From Exilispira sp964581895 (GTDB lineage: Bacteria; Spirochaetota; JAAYUW01): 64,000 nt of DNA. Where the stretch lies: assembly GCA_964581895.1 (NCBI GenBank), contig CAZOPR010000010.1:1-64000 (forward strand), in the 5' to 3' direction. Positions within the stretch are counted from its first letter, which is position 1; every line of letters begins with the position of its first letter. Of this stretch, positions 8,227-17,056 are shown piece by piece. A model generated the notes under the pieces. That model saw only the letters and a program-made list of their open reading frames with translations. It did not search any database and was not told the DNA's origin. The position numbers were made by a program, and so were the translations under genes.

Positions 8227-9340
8227 CTTCTTCTATTATTGATGACATAAGCTTTGCGGTATTTAAAAGTCCCATCTCATGTGTTCTTTCATATCCATGG
8301 GAAGCAGAAACTCCAACTCCAAAAAGGGCAACTTTTATATCTAATCCTGCCCTAAGTGCGGCTGAGCCATCTGAGCCATAATAAGGAAAAATATCTTTCA
8401 CATATTTTATATCATTTTTTCTTGCAAGAGCCTCAAGTTTTTTTGTAAGCTCAAAATTATATGGACCAGAGGAATCCTTAGGGCATATTGATACTGAGTA
8501 TTCATTTCCTTCAACACCTGTTCCAACCACTCCCATATCCACTATATATAATTCATCTATATCTGGAAGATTTGCTATCCCTTGACCAGTTTCTTCTGTA
8601 ACATTAAAATACATATAAACAGGTTTTCTAAATGAAATCTTGCCTTCTTTTTCCATATCTTTTAAGATCTCTGCTAAATGAAGGAAAATACTACATGAAG
8701 CTTTATCATCTAAAAACCTTGTTTTAATAAACCCATCTATATACTTAAATTTTGGGTCTAAAAAAACATAGTCGCCTATTTGTATATGATCTTTTATCTT
8801 ATCTTCTTCTGAAAATCTATGGTCAAGTCTAACAAAAGAATCATCATAACTTGGAACCATCTCATATAACTTTTTATTGACATGAGCTGCTGGATTTTCT
8901 GGTAAGATTGTCCCCTGATATAAAAAGCCATCTGCTGCTTCTATTGTCACATAGTCTCCAATCGCATAAATAGCTGGAATGCCATTAACAGAAGTTATCT
9001 TTATAGCATCATTTGAAACAGATTTAATCATAAGTCCAAGGGTATCTATATGGGCTGCAAAACATATCCCTTTATTATTTTTATTTTTATTATAATCATC
9101 ATTTTCATTTTCATTATCTTCTTGAACATCTTTATATTCCTTAGATTCTCTAAACTTAAAAATTACTGCTTGTTTATTTGTAACTTCATAATCTATCTTA
9201 TTTAATCTTGCAAATTCTACTAAAAAATCTGCCACTTTTTTAGTATTTCCAGTTGGTGAAGGAATAGATATGATTTTTTCTAAGTGTTCAATTATTTTTT
9301 TACTATTTAACTTATCTATTATTCTTTTCTTTTCTTCCAT
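8216..9340 (-). CDS. M42-family metallo-aminopeptidase
   Basis: A 374-residue dinuclear-metal aminopeptidase of the M42 (FrvX/glutamyl aminopeptidase) family, which trims peptides in the cytoplasm, usually as a dodecameric shell. Metal and catalytic motifs are all visible: AAHIDT (His97, Asp99), RFLDDKAS (bridging Asp), VTEETGQG (catalytic and metal Glu), YIVDMG, and the final SHGYERTHEMG (metal His). Normal length is about 340-360. The extra residues come from a low-complexity insertion at about 66-90 (repeated Asn, Lys, Asp, Glu), just before the first metal histidine. The RBS aaaggag supports the start. It is monocistronic, with a 150-base spacer upstream. Confidence 0.9.
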   Translation of the reverse strand: MEEKKRIIDKLNSKKIIEHLEKIISIPSPTGNTKKVADFLVEFARLNKIDYEVTNKQAVIFKFRESKEYKDVQEDNENENDDYNKNKNNKGICFAAHIDTLGLMIKSVSNDAIKITSVNGIPAIYAIGDYVTIEAADGFLYQGTILPENPAAHVNKKLYEMVPSYDDSFVRLDHRFSEEDKIKDHIQIGDYVFLDPKFKYIDGFIKTRFLDDKASCSIFLHLAEILKDMEKEGKISFRKPVYMYFNVTEETGQGIANLPDIDELYIVDMGVVGTGVEGNEYSVSICPKDSSGPYNFELTKKLEALARKNDIKYVKDIFPYYGSDGSAALRAGLDIKVALFGVGVSASHGYERTHEMGLLNTAKLMSSIIEEVIH

Positions 9341-9491
9341 AAAACTCCTTTATCTAATATTAGTTTCAAGTAAAAATCATTAAAATTATTTATAATCCTT
9401 AAAATTACTGATTATAATAACGTAAAAATAAAGAAAATAACTAAAATAAAATATCTAAAAAAATTATAATTAAGCTTAAAAAATTTTAAGA

Positions 9492-10151
9492 TTAAATATC
9501 AATCTCTTTACAATTTGGAGCCACAGCAACATCTGCTGGTGTATTTTTAATTATAAAATCAGGGTCATATCCTTTAAAATATTCCTGAAGAACAAATTTC
9601 CCATTTTCTATAGTAAAAAACCCACAATCTGTGACAACATAATCCACTTCTCCTTTTGCTGTAAGAGGAAGTGAGCATTTTTTTACAAGTTTACAATTCC
9701 CTTTATCAAAATGAAGGGTTGCAGCTATAACTTTCTTTGCCCCAACAGTTAAATCCATGGCTCCACCCATACCAGGAATAAGCTTTCCAGGAACTTTATA
9801 ATTTGCAAGATTCCCTTCCTGATCGACTTCTAAAACGCCTAAAACAGTATAATCAAGATGCCCACCTCTTATAATACCAAAACTTGTACATGAATCAAAA
9901 AATGCTCCGCCAGGAAGTATAGTTACTGGCATACCTCCAGCATTTACAAGATCATAATCTTCTTCACCTGGTTTTGGTACTGGACCAAGGCCAACAAAAC
10001 CATTTTCTGAATGTAAAGTTATGACAACACTTTCAGGAAGGTAATTTGCAACCTCAGTTGGAAGCCCTATACCAAGATTTACTATATCTCCAGATTTGAA
10101 AAATCTTGCTATTCTTTTAGCTATCTTTGATTTATCTGGTGTATATTCCAT
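9492..10151 (-). CDS. 3-oxoacid CoA-transferase subunit B (CtfB/AtoA/ScoB)
   Basis: The beta subunit (219 residues) of a class I CoA-transferase that moves CoA between acetoacetate, acetate, butyrate or succinate. The active-site glutamate lies in the family motif SENG (HSENGFVGLGP). The glycine-rich GGAFFDS and GGHLDYTVLG stretches and IPGMGGAMDL are also characteristic. Length is normal. Subunit A is immediately upstream with a 73-base gap, so the pair forms a two-gene operon. Acyl specificity cannot be read from the sequence. In an anaerobe with a hydrogenase, a role in fermentative acid or ketone metabolism or in fatty/amino-acid breakdown is plausible. The RBS agaggtg supports the start. 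Confidence 0.9.
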   Translation of the reverse strand: MEYTPDKSKIAKRIARFFKSGDIVNLGIGLPTEVANYLPESVVITLHSENGFVGLGPVPKPGEEDYDLVNAGGMPVTILPGGAFFDSCTSFGIIRGGHLDYTVLGVLEVDQEGNLANYKVPGKLIPGMGGAMDLTVGAKKVIAATLHFDKGNCKLVKKCSLPLTAKGEVDYVVTDCGFFTIENGKFVLQEYFKGYDPDFIIKNTPADVAVAPNCKEIDI

Positions 10152-10224
10152 ATTATCACCTCTTTATTTTTTATTTTACAGTTTATTTCAATCTTTATTT
10201 TTGAAAGTTTATAGTATATTAAAA

Positions 10225-10911
10225 TTACTTATACTTTTTCTCATTTAATACAAGAATTGAAACAAAAATAAATGGAGTAACTATATCATCAGGGTCAAGC
10301 TCTCCAATCTCAACTATTTCATCTACTTCAGCAATGACAACTTTCGCTGCTGTAGCCATAATGGGGTTGAAATTTCTTGCAGATTTTGAATAAATAAGAT
10401 TTCCAGCTTTATCTGCTTTTTTTGCTTTTAAAAGTGCGAAATCTGCAAACAAAGGAAGTTCTAAAAGATATTTATTGCCATTTATTTCAATTATCTGTTT
10501 TCCATTTTCAACTTCTGTTCCAACACCAGTAGGAGTTAAAAAACCTCCAAGGCCAAAACCAGCAGCTCTTATCTTTTCAGCCAAGGTTCCTTGAGGAACA
10601 AGTTCAACTTGTGTTTCACCAGAATTCATCTGCCTTCCAGTTTCTCTATTTGTGCCAATGTGCGAGGCAATAATCTTTTTAAATCTTTTATTAACTACAA
10701 GTGGAGCAACACCAGTAACAAGATTTTTATCCGGGTTATAGATTGCTGTATCATTGCAAATCAAAGTTAAATCTTTTGTACCCTGCCTATCTAAAGCATC
10801 TACAATAGATAAAGGCGTTCCACACCCCATGAAACCACCTACCATTATAACAGAACCATCTTTTATTTGTTTTACTGCTTCTTCTGCCTTCAGGATGGGT
10901 TTTTCAATCAT
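10225..10911 (-). CDS. 3-oxoacid CoA-transferase subunit A (CtfA/AtoD/ScoA)
   Basis: The alpha subunit (228 residues) of the same CoA-transferase. The CoA-binding signature GGFMGCGTPLSIVDAL (residues 25-40) matches the family pattern G-G-F-x-x-x-G-x-P. The segment ETQVELVPQGTLAEKIRAAGFGLGGFLTPTGVGT is diagnostic of AtoD/ScoA. It ends with the usual hydrophobic strand. The RBS aagggggata precedes the ATG. It is the first gene of the pair; the B subunit follows. No thiolase or decarboxylase lies next to them, so the pathway is not resolved here. The genes are intact and normal in length. Confidence 0.9.
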   Translation of the reverse strand: MIEKPILKAEEAVKQIKDGSVIMVGGFMGCGTPLSIVDALDRQGTKDLTLICNDTAIYNPDKNLVTGVAPLVVNKRFKKIIASHIGTNRETGRQMNSGETQVELVPQGTLAEKIRAAGFGLGGFLTPTGVGTEVENGKQIIEINGNKYLLELPLFADFALLKAKKADKAGNLIYSKSARNFNPIMATAAKVVIAEVDEIVEIGELDPDDIVTPFIFVSILVLNEKKYK

Positions 10912-11006
10912 TATATCCCCCTTAGTTGATTTATACTTAAAATATAAACCTATATTATTAATAATAATATTTTTTAGGTTGTCAATATTTTAAATCTATT
11001 TTCCAT

Positions 11007-11390
11007 CTATTTTTCATCATTAAAATATTCTGCATACTGCTGCTCTGTTTCCCAAACTCTCACTTTTTCTAAAATGACATTATTATGGTTATCCTTCATT
11101 TTTTCATAGATTTTGCTGTAAATATAAAAGGCAATATTTTCACTTGTAGGATTATGCTCCTTAAAAAACTGAATATCATTTAAAAGGCAGTGATCCAATT
11201 GCTGTAAAATATCTTTAGATATCTTTTTCAATTCTGTAAAATCTATAACCATTTCACTATCATTAAGATTTTTTGATAGAACAAAGACTTCAACATAGTA
11301 GTTATGTCCATGCAAATTCTCACATTTACCTTTATAATTTCTTAAAAAATGTGCCGATGAAAATTTATCATTAATTACGACTCTGTACAT
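11007..11390 (-). CDS. queD: 6-carboxytetrahydropterin synthase QueD
   Basis: A 127-residue member of the 6-pyruvoyl-tetrahydropterin synthase fold. In bacteria it usually makes 6-carboxy-5,6,7,8-tetrahydropterin, the second step of queuosine synthesis. The zinc-binding histidines are present in SSAHFL and LHGHNY, and the catalytic cysteine in GKCENLHGH. The late motif PTSENIA and the terminal E-V-W-E-T are also typical. No other queuosine genes are next to it. A tetrahydrobiopterin/folate PTPS-III role is less likely, because the Cys of the QueD motif is retained. GGAGG precedes the start at good spacing. Confidence 0.88.
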   Translation of the reverse strand: MYRVVINDKFSSAHFLRNYKGKCENLHGHNYYVEVFVLSKNLNDSEMVIDFTELKKISKDILQQLDHCLLNDIQFFKEHNPTSENIAFYIYSKIYEKMKDNHNNVILEKVRVWETEQQYAEYFNDEK

Positions 11391-11575
11391 TTGTCCTCCA
11401 TCTGTTTAATTTATAACTAAATTTAATTTTAATTCAATATTCAGTTGTTATTTTTTTAACAGTATCTATCTATAAATTATAAAAATTATTTTAATCTATA
11501 TCAAAAACATTTTTAGTTATTTCATTGAAGGATAAATAAATGCAATTTCCCTTTTGATTTTGTATTAATTTTTTC

Positions 11576-12716
11576 TTAAAAAATAATTTTTAATAGAAAC
11601 GAAATAGCATTATTATATGGAAGTTGAGATGTCTCTGAATTTTTCTCATAAAAGGTACCATAATACCTTATAATTAATTTAAAAAGTGTTTTTGGATAAA
11701 AGGATAACTGGATAATATAAAAAAAACTTTTATCATCAATATTTAAAAATAAATTTGCAAGAAAAGAGATATTTGACTTAAAAAAATTATAAAGGCTAAA
11801 TTCGAGGTAAAGATAATTTTTGTAAAACTTAAAAAATCGATAATTTTCTAATATATCAACATATTGAGAAAGTTGATCATTATTGGATAAATCAAAATTT
11901 GACATTGTGGTAAATAAATTATTTCCCTCATCTTTAGAAAGGCAATCATCTCTATGAAAATATTCTATTACTATATTTAAACCTTTTACAAATAAATCAT
12001 TTAAAAAAGTTGTCCCATATTTTAGCCCTATAACATAATTAAAATAATTCTTAACTTCTCTATTTAAAAAAGGAATCTCACTTTTTTGAAAGTAAATCAA
12101 ATCATAATAAATTTGAAAATCTTTCAATGTTATACTACTAAATGATGCAAATTTTGGTTTTTCTTTATTTTGAACTTTTAACTTAAATTTAGTCTGAAGT
12201 GGATAAAATAATGTAGAGATAGAAAAAAATAAAGGATTATCTTCAATCGATTCTATATTTGAATTGAATAGTAAAATAAGATCGTAATCAAATGGATGGT
12301 CAAAAAAATCTATGTTCCAAGAATTTCAAATATATCTCTTTTTGAAATAGAAGATGATGAGTAAAAATCACACTGCTTGTTTATCATATCGGAAGGAGTT
12401 TCGAAGTAGCATTCATTCCAATTTGCTACTTTTCGTCCAAAAGAAATAGAAAAAAAATCAAAAAGATTTATTCTTGCCCATACTTGTAATATTTTCAATG
12501 ATAAACTACTTACATAAGTATAATCTAGTAAATTTGTACTTTCAAAAGATAGATATAAAATAGAAAATCTATTCTTAAAAATAATATTATATTTAGTTAT
12601 TATACTATAGTCGAAAGAATCATATGGTATGGTGTCTTTTAATCTATTAAAAACAGATGAGTTATTCCAGTAATAATTAGAAAAACTCATATCAAAGAAA
12701 AATGATTGAATAATTA
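11576..12716 (-). pseudogene. frameshifted, 5'-truncated porin-like outer-membrane gene
   Basis: Two reading frames on this strand join into one protein of about 380 residues. The upstream part (12310-12690) holds INLFDFFSISFGRKVANWNE and FETPSDM, a pattern seen in beta-barrel porins and alginate-export-like proteins. It stops at a TAG just after ILGT. Shifting frame by one base at about 12310-12320 continues as NIDFFDHPFDYDLILLFNS through to 11576, ending ...LLKIIF with the terminal Phe of outer-membrane proteins. A lost A in ggaacata (ggaaacata expected) would explain the shift. The 5' end, including any signal peptide, is missing, and the coding region meets the inverted repeat of an insertion sequence remnant. 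Confidence 0.7.
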
Positions 12717-13302
12717 AATGGGACTCCTGAAAAAAGAAAGATTTAAAATTTAAAATTTCAAATATTATATTTTTTTTTATTCATAGTAATTAAAAAAAGA
12801 GATTTTAAAAAATTATTGCAAAAACTACCAGTTTTTTCTTTGTACTCCAATAATCTTTTTTTGAAATTGTAATATCTGCTCGATATGTCATAATACTGCT
12901 CAAAATCTTTTAATCCAAGTAAAAATCTCAACATTATATTATAGTTATATTGCTAAAATAAAACTACTCATCTTCCTAATTAAATTTCATCTTTAATATT
13001 AATAAACTTATCATTATATTAACAGGAAAATTAGGTCTAGACTTTACTTTACTATAAAAAGGTTCGAATATCTTTTCATCAATATTTAGCAAATTTTATC
13101 ATAAAATTTTCTACCACATCCAGTCTCTAATTTTTCCACAATGCTACTAAGTAAGAAAATTTTTGTGAAAATCAAATAATTTTTCTTCTCGATATTTTTT
13201 GTTTTCACTAAACATATTTTATCCCTTATTTTTACTATATTTAGTTTATCTTTTTATTGATTTTTTTAATATAGATATTAACCTTTTTTCAGGAGTCCCA
13301 TT
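12717..13302. mobile_element. insertion sequence remnant with 20-bp terminal inverted repeats
   Basis: A perfect 20-bp inverted repeat bounds the element: aatgggactcctgaaaaaag at 12717-12736 and its complement at 13283-13302. The conserved core is gggactcctgaaaaaag. The 586-bp interior encodes only fragments of a transposase on the minus strand, so this is an internally deleted copy of a larger element. No clear target duplication is visible in the AT-rich flanks. It lies against the 5' end of the porin-like pseudogene and probably disrupted it. Confidence 0.78.
12780..13090 (-). pseudogene. transposase fragments (IS1182/DUF772-like N-terminal part)
   Basis: Between the inverted repeats the minus strand reads IDEKIFEPFYSKVKSRPNF followed by PVNIMISLLILKMKFN and then two stops. 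In a second segment it reads FLLGLKDFEQYYDISSRYY followed by NFKKRLLEYKEKTGS. These match in order the N-terminal (DUF772) region of IS1182-type transposases, where 'GRPn.PvnvligLLiLK', 'aLGl.dfe' and 'yrFRkrLleye' recur. The DDE catalytic part is absent. There are in-frame stops and at least one frameshift, so it is not functional. Confidence 0.7.
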
Positions 13303-13445
13303 ATTATTTTTATTCTTAATTTTCAGCAAACTTAATGAATTTAGTAAAATTTTGAAATATTTTAATTACCAGAAATGGCACAAAAATTGCCCAAAATTTA
13401 ACATTTATTTAAATTAAAACTTAGTAATAATAAAAAGCATAACTT

Positions 13446-13628
13446 TAAAATTTTTTATCAAATTTGCAACAACAAGGATTTACAAATAAAAAAATATAAT
13501 ATAAAAATATTTTATCATATCTATAAAAACAAGAATTTATAGATAAAAAGATATAGTTTAAAAATTTTTTATTAAATTTAAGACAACAAGTCTTAGCAAA
13601 TAAAAAGATATAATCGATAAAAAGCAAA
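13446..13628. repeat. three-copy tandem repeat, about 57-60 bp unit
   Basis: Three consecutive diverged copies share a head (aaaattttttatcaaattt and variants), a middle (caacaaggattta, aaacaagaattta, acaacaagtctta) and a tail (aataaaaagatataat). The sequence differs from the other repeats in the window. Confidence 0.65.
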
Positions 13629-13654
13629 ATCACTAAAAGCCATCTCTAACATAT

Positions 13655-13695
13655 CTTTGGGCGGGTGGTGGGGCGGTCTGAGGCATAATATAAAA
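13655..13695. repeat. G-rich element, possible dispersed repeat
   Basis: The run tttgggcgggtggtggggcg is conspicuous in AT-rich DNA and could form a G-quadruplex on the plus strand. It is followed by gtctgaggcataatataa. A similar arrangement (tttgggg..atggtgtggg..tct..ggcataa) occurs at 56157-56199 in the same orientation. Confidence 0.5.
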
Positions 13696-13960
13696 TAAGT
13701 TATAATTCATTTTAAATATGTTTTTAAGATATTACATAATATTTTTTGAGATATTTTTTTAATATCCTAAAAATTTTTTTAAATATCTTTTTGAGATATT
13801 ACATAATATTTTTGGTTATTTTTCCCTATATAGATTTAATTATAAAAATTAAATAGAAAAGCGAAATATAAATCTTTGAATTTTTTTAAAAAGGACCTAT
13901 TTATTTAGCAAATATTTTTAGAAAGACTTAAAAAATGCATAAAATTTTTATGAAAGATAG

Positions 13961-14836
13961 ATGGTAGGTATGGAAAGGGAGAATATAGAAAATATTGGAA
14001 AAGCTGCTGAACTTATAGTTAAAAGTAAATATGCCATAGCATTTACTGGGGCAGGGATCTCAGTGGAAAGCGGGATAGCACCATTTAGAGGAAGAGGTGG
14101 TCTTTATGAAAAAGTATCAAGTAGAATATTTGATTTAGATTATTTTTATTCAAATACAAAAAATTGCTGGTATCTACTATTGAAATTTATCCTTATTCCT
14201 CTATTAAAGGCAAAACCAAATGAAGCACATATAAACTTGACAAAGCTTGAAGAAATCGGATTTATTAAGGCAACAATAACTCAAAATATAGATTCTCTTC
14301 ATGAAAAGGCTGAAAGTAGAAATGTTATAAAATTTCATGGGAGTGCAGATAGATTTAAATGCATAAAATGTGGTAAAAGTTATCAGTTTGATCAGCTTTT
14401 TTCAGATGATTTAGTTGAAGAAATAGAAAGACAAGATCCACTAAAAGTCATAGCTGAAAAAGGCTTTATAGATAGTAAGGATATTGAAGATCTTAAAATT
14501 GATTTTGATTTTAATATACCAAAATGCGAATTTTGCGGTTCTATAATAAAGCCAGAAATTGTTTTTTTTAAAGAACCTATACCAGAAGAAGCCTTAAATC
14601 TTAGCTTTTATCATGCTCAAAATGCAGATTGCCTTTTAATAATAGGTACTTCTGGAGTAGTTTACCCGGCTGCTATGATACCTCAAATTGTAAAGAAAAA
14701 TAAAGGTAAAATTATTGAGATTAATCCAGAAAAATCTGAATATACGTATAATATCACTGATATTTTCATTAAATCTTCTGCGTCGTTAGGTATGATTGAA
14801 TTAGAAAAAAGCATCATGAAATTTCAAGGACTCTGA
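13961..14836 (+). CDS. Sir2-family NAD-dependent protein deacylase
   Basis: A 291-residue sirtuin that removes acyl groups from lysines using NAD. Motifs: GAGIS within AFTGAGISVESGIAPFRG (residues 28-45), NAD/ribose motif TQNIDSLH, catalytic histidine in KFHGSA, and a zinc site of two pairs, CIKC and CEFC. The late signature IIGTSGVVYPAA also fits. Between the zinc cysteines lies a longer than usual loop of about 50 residues (SDDLVEEIERQDPL and following). The ATG at 13961 and another three codons on are both possible; neither has a strong RBS. The 3' end overlaps the convergent hypothetical gene by 23 bases. Confidence 0.92.
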   Translation: MVGMERENIENIGKAAELIVKSKYAIAFTGAGISVESGIAPFRGRGGLYEKVSSRIFDLDYFYSNTKNCWYLLLKFILIPLLKAKPNEAHINLTKLEEIGFIKATITQNIDSLHEKAESRNVIKFHGSADRFKCIKCGKSYQFDQLFSDDLVEEIERQDPLKVIAEKGFIDSKDIEDLKIDFDFNIPKCEFCGSIIKPEIVFFKEPIPEEALNLSFYHAQNADCLLIIGTSGVVYPAAMIPQIVKKNKGKIIEINPEKSEYTYNITDIFIKSSASLGMIELEKSIMKFQGL

Positions 14837-15272
14837 CAATTTTCTCTGGATCCAGCCGATAAGGTGAGCCAACACCTTGATAAAATCCATGCTCTTTTAT
14901 TAGATGGATAGATAAATCAGTATATTTAATCTGGTCATCTATCTTTTTGTTTATTACAACTATCTCTGATTTTTGATAGATTCCCTTTTCGCCAAAAGGA
15001 CAAGGTAGTTTACCCCTAAAAATTTCTACCTTTATTTCAATGTGATCTTTATAAATTACAGATTGTTCAATAGCTTTTAATCCAATTTCCCTAAGCTCAT
15101 TAAGTTTTTCAGCAATAATTTGATGAGTAAAACCCAATCTTTTTACTGTTTCATTGTCTTCATTAATAATATCAACAAGATTTCTTTTATCGTCCCCTAA
15201 AAAGCCTTCTAATACAAGAACTCCTTTTTTCATTCTCTGCTGAATTTTTGTATAGTAAAGATCCTGTTTCAT
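14814..15272 (-). CDS. conserved hypothetical protein
   Basis: A 152-residue protein that I recognise as a type also found in clostridia, but without an assigned function. Characteristic stretches are GVLVLEGFLGDDKRNLVDII, RLGFTHQIIAEKL, the FRGKLPCPFGEKGIY motif with its single central cysteine, and IHLIKEHGFYQG near the end. No signal peptide or membrane span is present. It lies 20 bases after nqrF in the same direction and has its own RBS (aaggaaaat), so it is probably the last gene of the nqr operon. Its start codon and frame are secure. It might bind a metal or nucleotide, but this is speculation. Confidence 0.6.
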   Translation of the reverse strand: MKQDLYYTKIQQRMKKGVLVLEGFLGDDKRNLVDIINEDNETVKRLGFTHQIIAEKLNELREIGLKAIEQSVIYKDHIEIKVEIFRGKLPCPFGEKGIYQKSEIVVINKKIDDQIKYTDLSIHLIKEHGFYQGVGSPYRLDPEKIVRVLEIS

Positions 15273-15292
15273 AAATTTTCCTTCTTTAATTT

Positions 15293-16393
15293 TTAAGCAA
15301 ATTTATCGAAGTATATTTTTTCATTAGGTATCCCTTTTTTTGTTAAAACATTAATACAAGCATTAATCATACCAGGAGAACCGCAAAGATAGGCTTCTTT
15401 ATTTTCTCCACTTAAAACATATTTATCTACGACATCTGTTATTAAGCCTCTTTCTCCCTGCCAGTTTGGATCTGCATTTAAATCTGAAAGAGCTGGAATA
15501 AACTTGAATTCTGGCATCTGCTTCATCAAATCTTCCATCAAATCAAGTAAAAAAAGATCTTTTTTGGTTTTCGCTCCAAAAAAATAAGTTGCTTTTCTCT
15601 TTATCCCTTTTTCTTTCATACTTAAAAGGATAGATTTTATTGGAGCCATACCAGAGCCACCAGCTATAAAAATGATTTCTGCATCTGTTGGTCTTAAATA
15701 AAACTCGCCATAAGGTCCATTTATTTTAACCTTATCACCAACTTTTAAGTATTGGTGAACATATGTTGTGCATATACCATTTGGAACAAGTCTTATTTCA
15801 AGCTCGATTTTTTTGGTATCCTGAGGTGATGAGGCTATGGAATAAGCCCTATAAACAGTTTCAGATGTAAGTTCATATGGTGGAACTTCAAATTGAATAT
15901 ACTGCCCTGCTTTGAATTCAATGCTTTGGTTTCCTTCGATTTGAAGTGTCACCTGTTTTATATCATATGTAAGGTCAATAAGGCTTACAACTTTTGTATC
16001 ATATTGATGAACAGAAAACAAAGATTCTGGTATTTCTATATTTAGGTTTGATTTAACTTTTATCTGACAGGATAATCTAATACTGTTTTTCTTTTCTTCA
16101 TCTGTTAGATAAGGTAGCTCTGTTGGAAGGTATGGAGTGGTAGTATTTAATACTTTTACCTTACAATATCCACATGAACCACGACCTCCACAAGCCGATG
16201 GAATAAAAATCTCCTTTTCTTTTAATGCAAAAAGAAGTGGTTTACCACCTTCTACTTTTATAGTCTTTTTATTGTTAATATTTATATCAAAATCTGGATA
16301 ATTATTTATTATCAGGTCTACTATTAAAATAATTATTACAAGAAAAAAAGAGATTGAGGTTACAGCCAAAACTGAAGAAAAAAATATAGACAT
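15293..16393 (-). CDS. nqrF: Na+-translocating NADH:quinone reductase subunit F
   Basis: NqrF is the NADH-oxidising entry subunit of the Nqr sodium pump (366 residues). Visible are an N-terminal membrane helix (about 4-28) and a 2Fe-2S ferredoxin domain with CGGRGSCGYC plus a distal LSC. The FAD-binding motif YRAYSIASSP and NADH-binding stretches FIAGGSGMAPIKSILL and AYLCGSPGMI also occur. The family has about 400 residues; this one is slightly short but complete in motifs. The second of two adjacent ATGs suits the GGAGG better. It ends the B-C-D-E-F gene order; a conserved hypothetical follows on the same strand. Confidence 0.92.
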   Translation of the reverse strand: MSIFFSSVLAVTSISFFLVIIILIVDLIINNYPDFDININNKKTIKVEGGKPLLFALKEKEIFIPSACGGRGSCGYCKVKVLNTTTPYLPTELPYLTDEEKKNSIRLSCQIKVKSNLNIEIPESLFSVHQYDTKVVSLIDLTYDIKQVTLQIEGNQSIEFKAGQYIQFEVPPYELTSETVYRAYSIASSPQDTKKIELEIRLVPNGICTTYVHQYLKVGDKVKINGPYGEFYLRPTDAEIIFIAGGSGMAPIKSILLSMKEKGIKRKATYFFGAKTKKDLFLLDLMEDLMKQMPEFKFIPALSDLNADPNWQGERGLITDVVDKYVLSGENKEAYLCGSPGMINACINVLTKKGIPNEKIYFDKFA

Positions 16394-16448
16394 CATTCCT
16401 CCACTTTTTTTATTTTTCCAATAATTAATCTGTTTTTTAAAAAATATT

Positions 16449-17036
16449 TCAATTTATAGAGATTATCCCTGAAAACCCCATAAATGCTATAGCCATAATT
16501 CCAGAAATAATCAAAGAGATTGCAGCCCCTTCAAGTCCTTTTGGTAAAATATTTTTTGAAATCTTCTGTTTGATGGCTGCAAGAAGTGTTATTGCTAAAA
16601 GCCAGCCAAGCCCGCTTCCAAGTCCATAGAAAATCGAGTTAATAAATGAATACTGCCTTATAATCATAAAGAGATTCACACCTAAAATGGCACAGTTTAC
16701 CGTTATCAATGGAAGAAAGATACCTAAAGAAAAATATAGTGTTTGAGAAAATCTTTCAATAATCATTTCAAGAATTTGAACTATCCCTGCTATTACCATA
16801 ATAAAGACAATAAATCTTAAATATGATATATTTAATGGGACAAGAACAAGATTGTAAACAAGCCAGTTTAATGGAGTTGTTATCGCCATAACAAAAGTTA
16901 CTGCTACACCAAGTCCAACTGCTGATTTCATCTCTCTTGAAATAGATAAAAATGAACACATTCCAAGATAATAGGATAATAAAATATTACCTGTAAAAAC
17001 AGAACCAAAAAGAATTGCTATAGATGAAATATCCAT
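16449..17036 (-). CDS. nqrE: Na+-translocating NADH:quinone reductase subunit E
   Basis: A 195-residue, six-helix membrane subunit, paralogous to NqrD and RnfA. Recognised by LGMCSFLSISREMKSAVGLG (cysteine of the intramembrane Fe-S centre), LGIFLPLITVNCAILGVNLF (second cysteine) and GSGLGWLLAI. The start is placed at the ATG at 17036 (MDISSIAILFG), because a G-rich RBS precedes it and family members start here. A TTG four codons upstream is the alternative. It follows nqrD after 20 bases. Confidence 0.92.
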   Translation of the reverse strand: MDISSIAILFGSVFTGNILLSYYLGMCSFLSISREMKSAVGLGVAVTFVMAITTPLNWLVYNLVLVPLNISYLRFIVFIMVIAGIVQILEMIIERFSQTLYFSLGIFLPLITVNCAILGVNLFMIIRQYSFINSIFYGLGSGLGWLLAITLLAAIKQKISKNILPKGLEGAAISLIISGIMAIAFMGFSGIISIN

Positions 17037-17056
17037 CTTTTTCCCCAAAAATATTT

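Larger units (their letters stand above)
13303..13960. other. repeat-rich non-coding stretch before the sirtuin gene
   Basis: No credible gene was found. The stretch contains a three-copy tandem repeat (about 13446-13628), a G-rich element (13655-13695) and a direct repeat of about 34 bp (13714-13747 and 13781-13814, core gatattacataatattttt, 67 bp apart). The frames open here encode only Phe/Leu/Tyr-rich low-complexity peptides. Confidence 0.6.

Noticed and set aside
13055..13075. ggttcgaat resembling a tRNA T-loop
   Set aside because: It lies inside the transposase fragment; no acceptor stem or anticodon arm can be drawn around it.
13199..13417. 72-residue hydrophobic plus-strand frame across the end of the insertion sequence remnant
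   Set aside because: It runs through the terminal inverted repeat and lacks an RBS; chance open frame in AT-rich DNA.
13445..13633. 62-residue Cys/Tyr-rich minus-strand frame with internal repeats
   Set aside because: Translation of the tandem repeat; no start signal.
14814..15272. LuxS (autoinducer-2 synthase) for the 152-residue protein after nqrF
   Set aside because: Size is similar, but the LuxS zinc motif HxxEH and the distal cysteine are missing.
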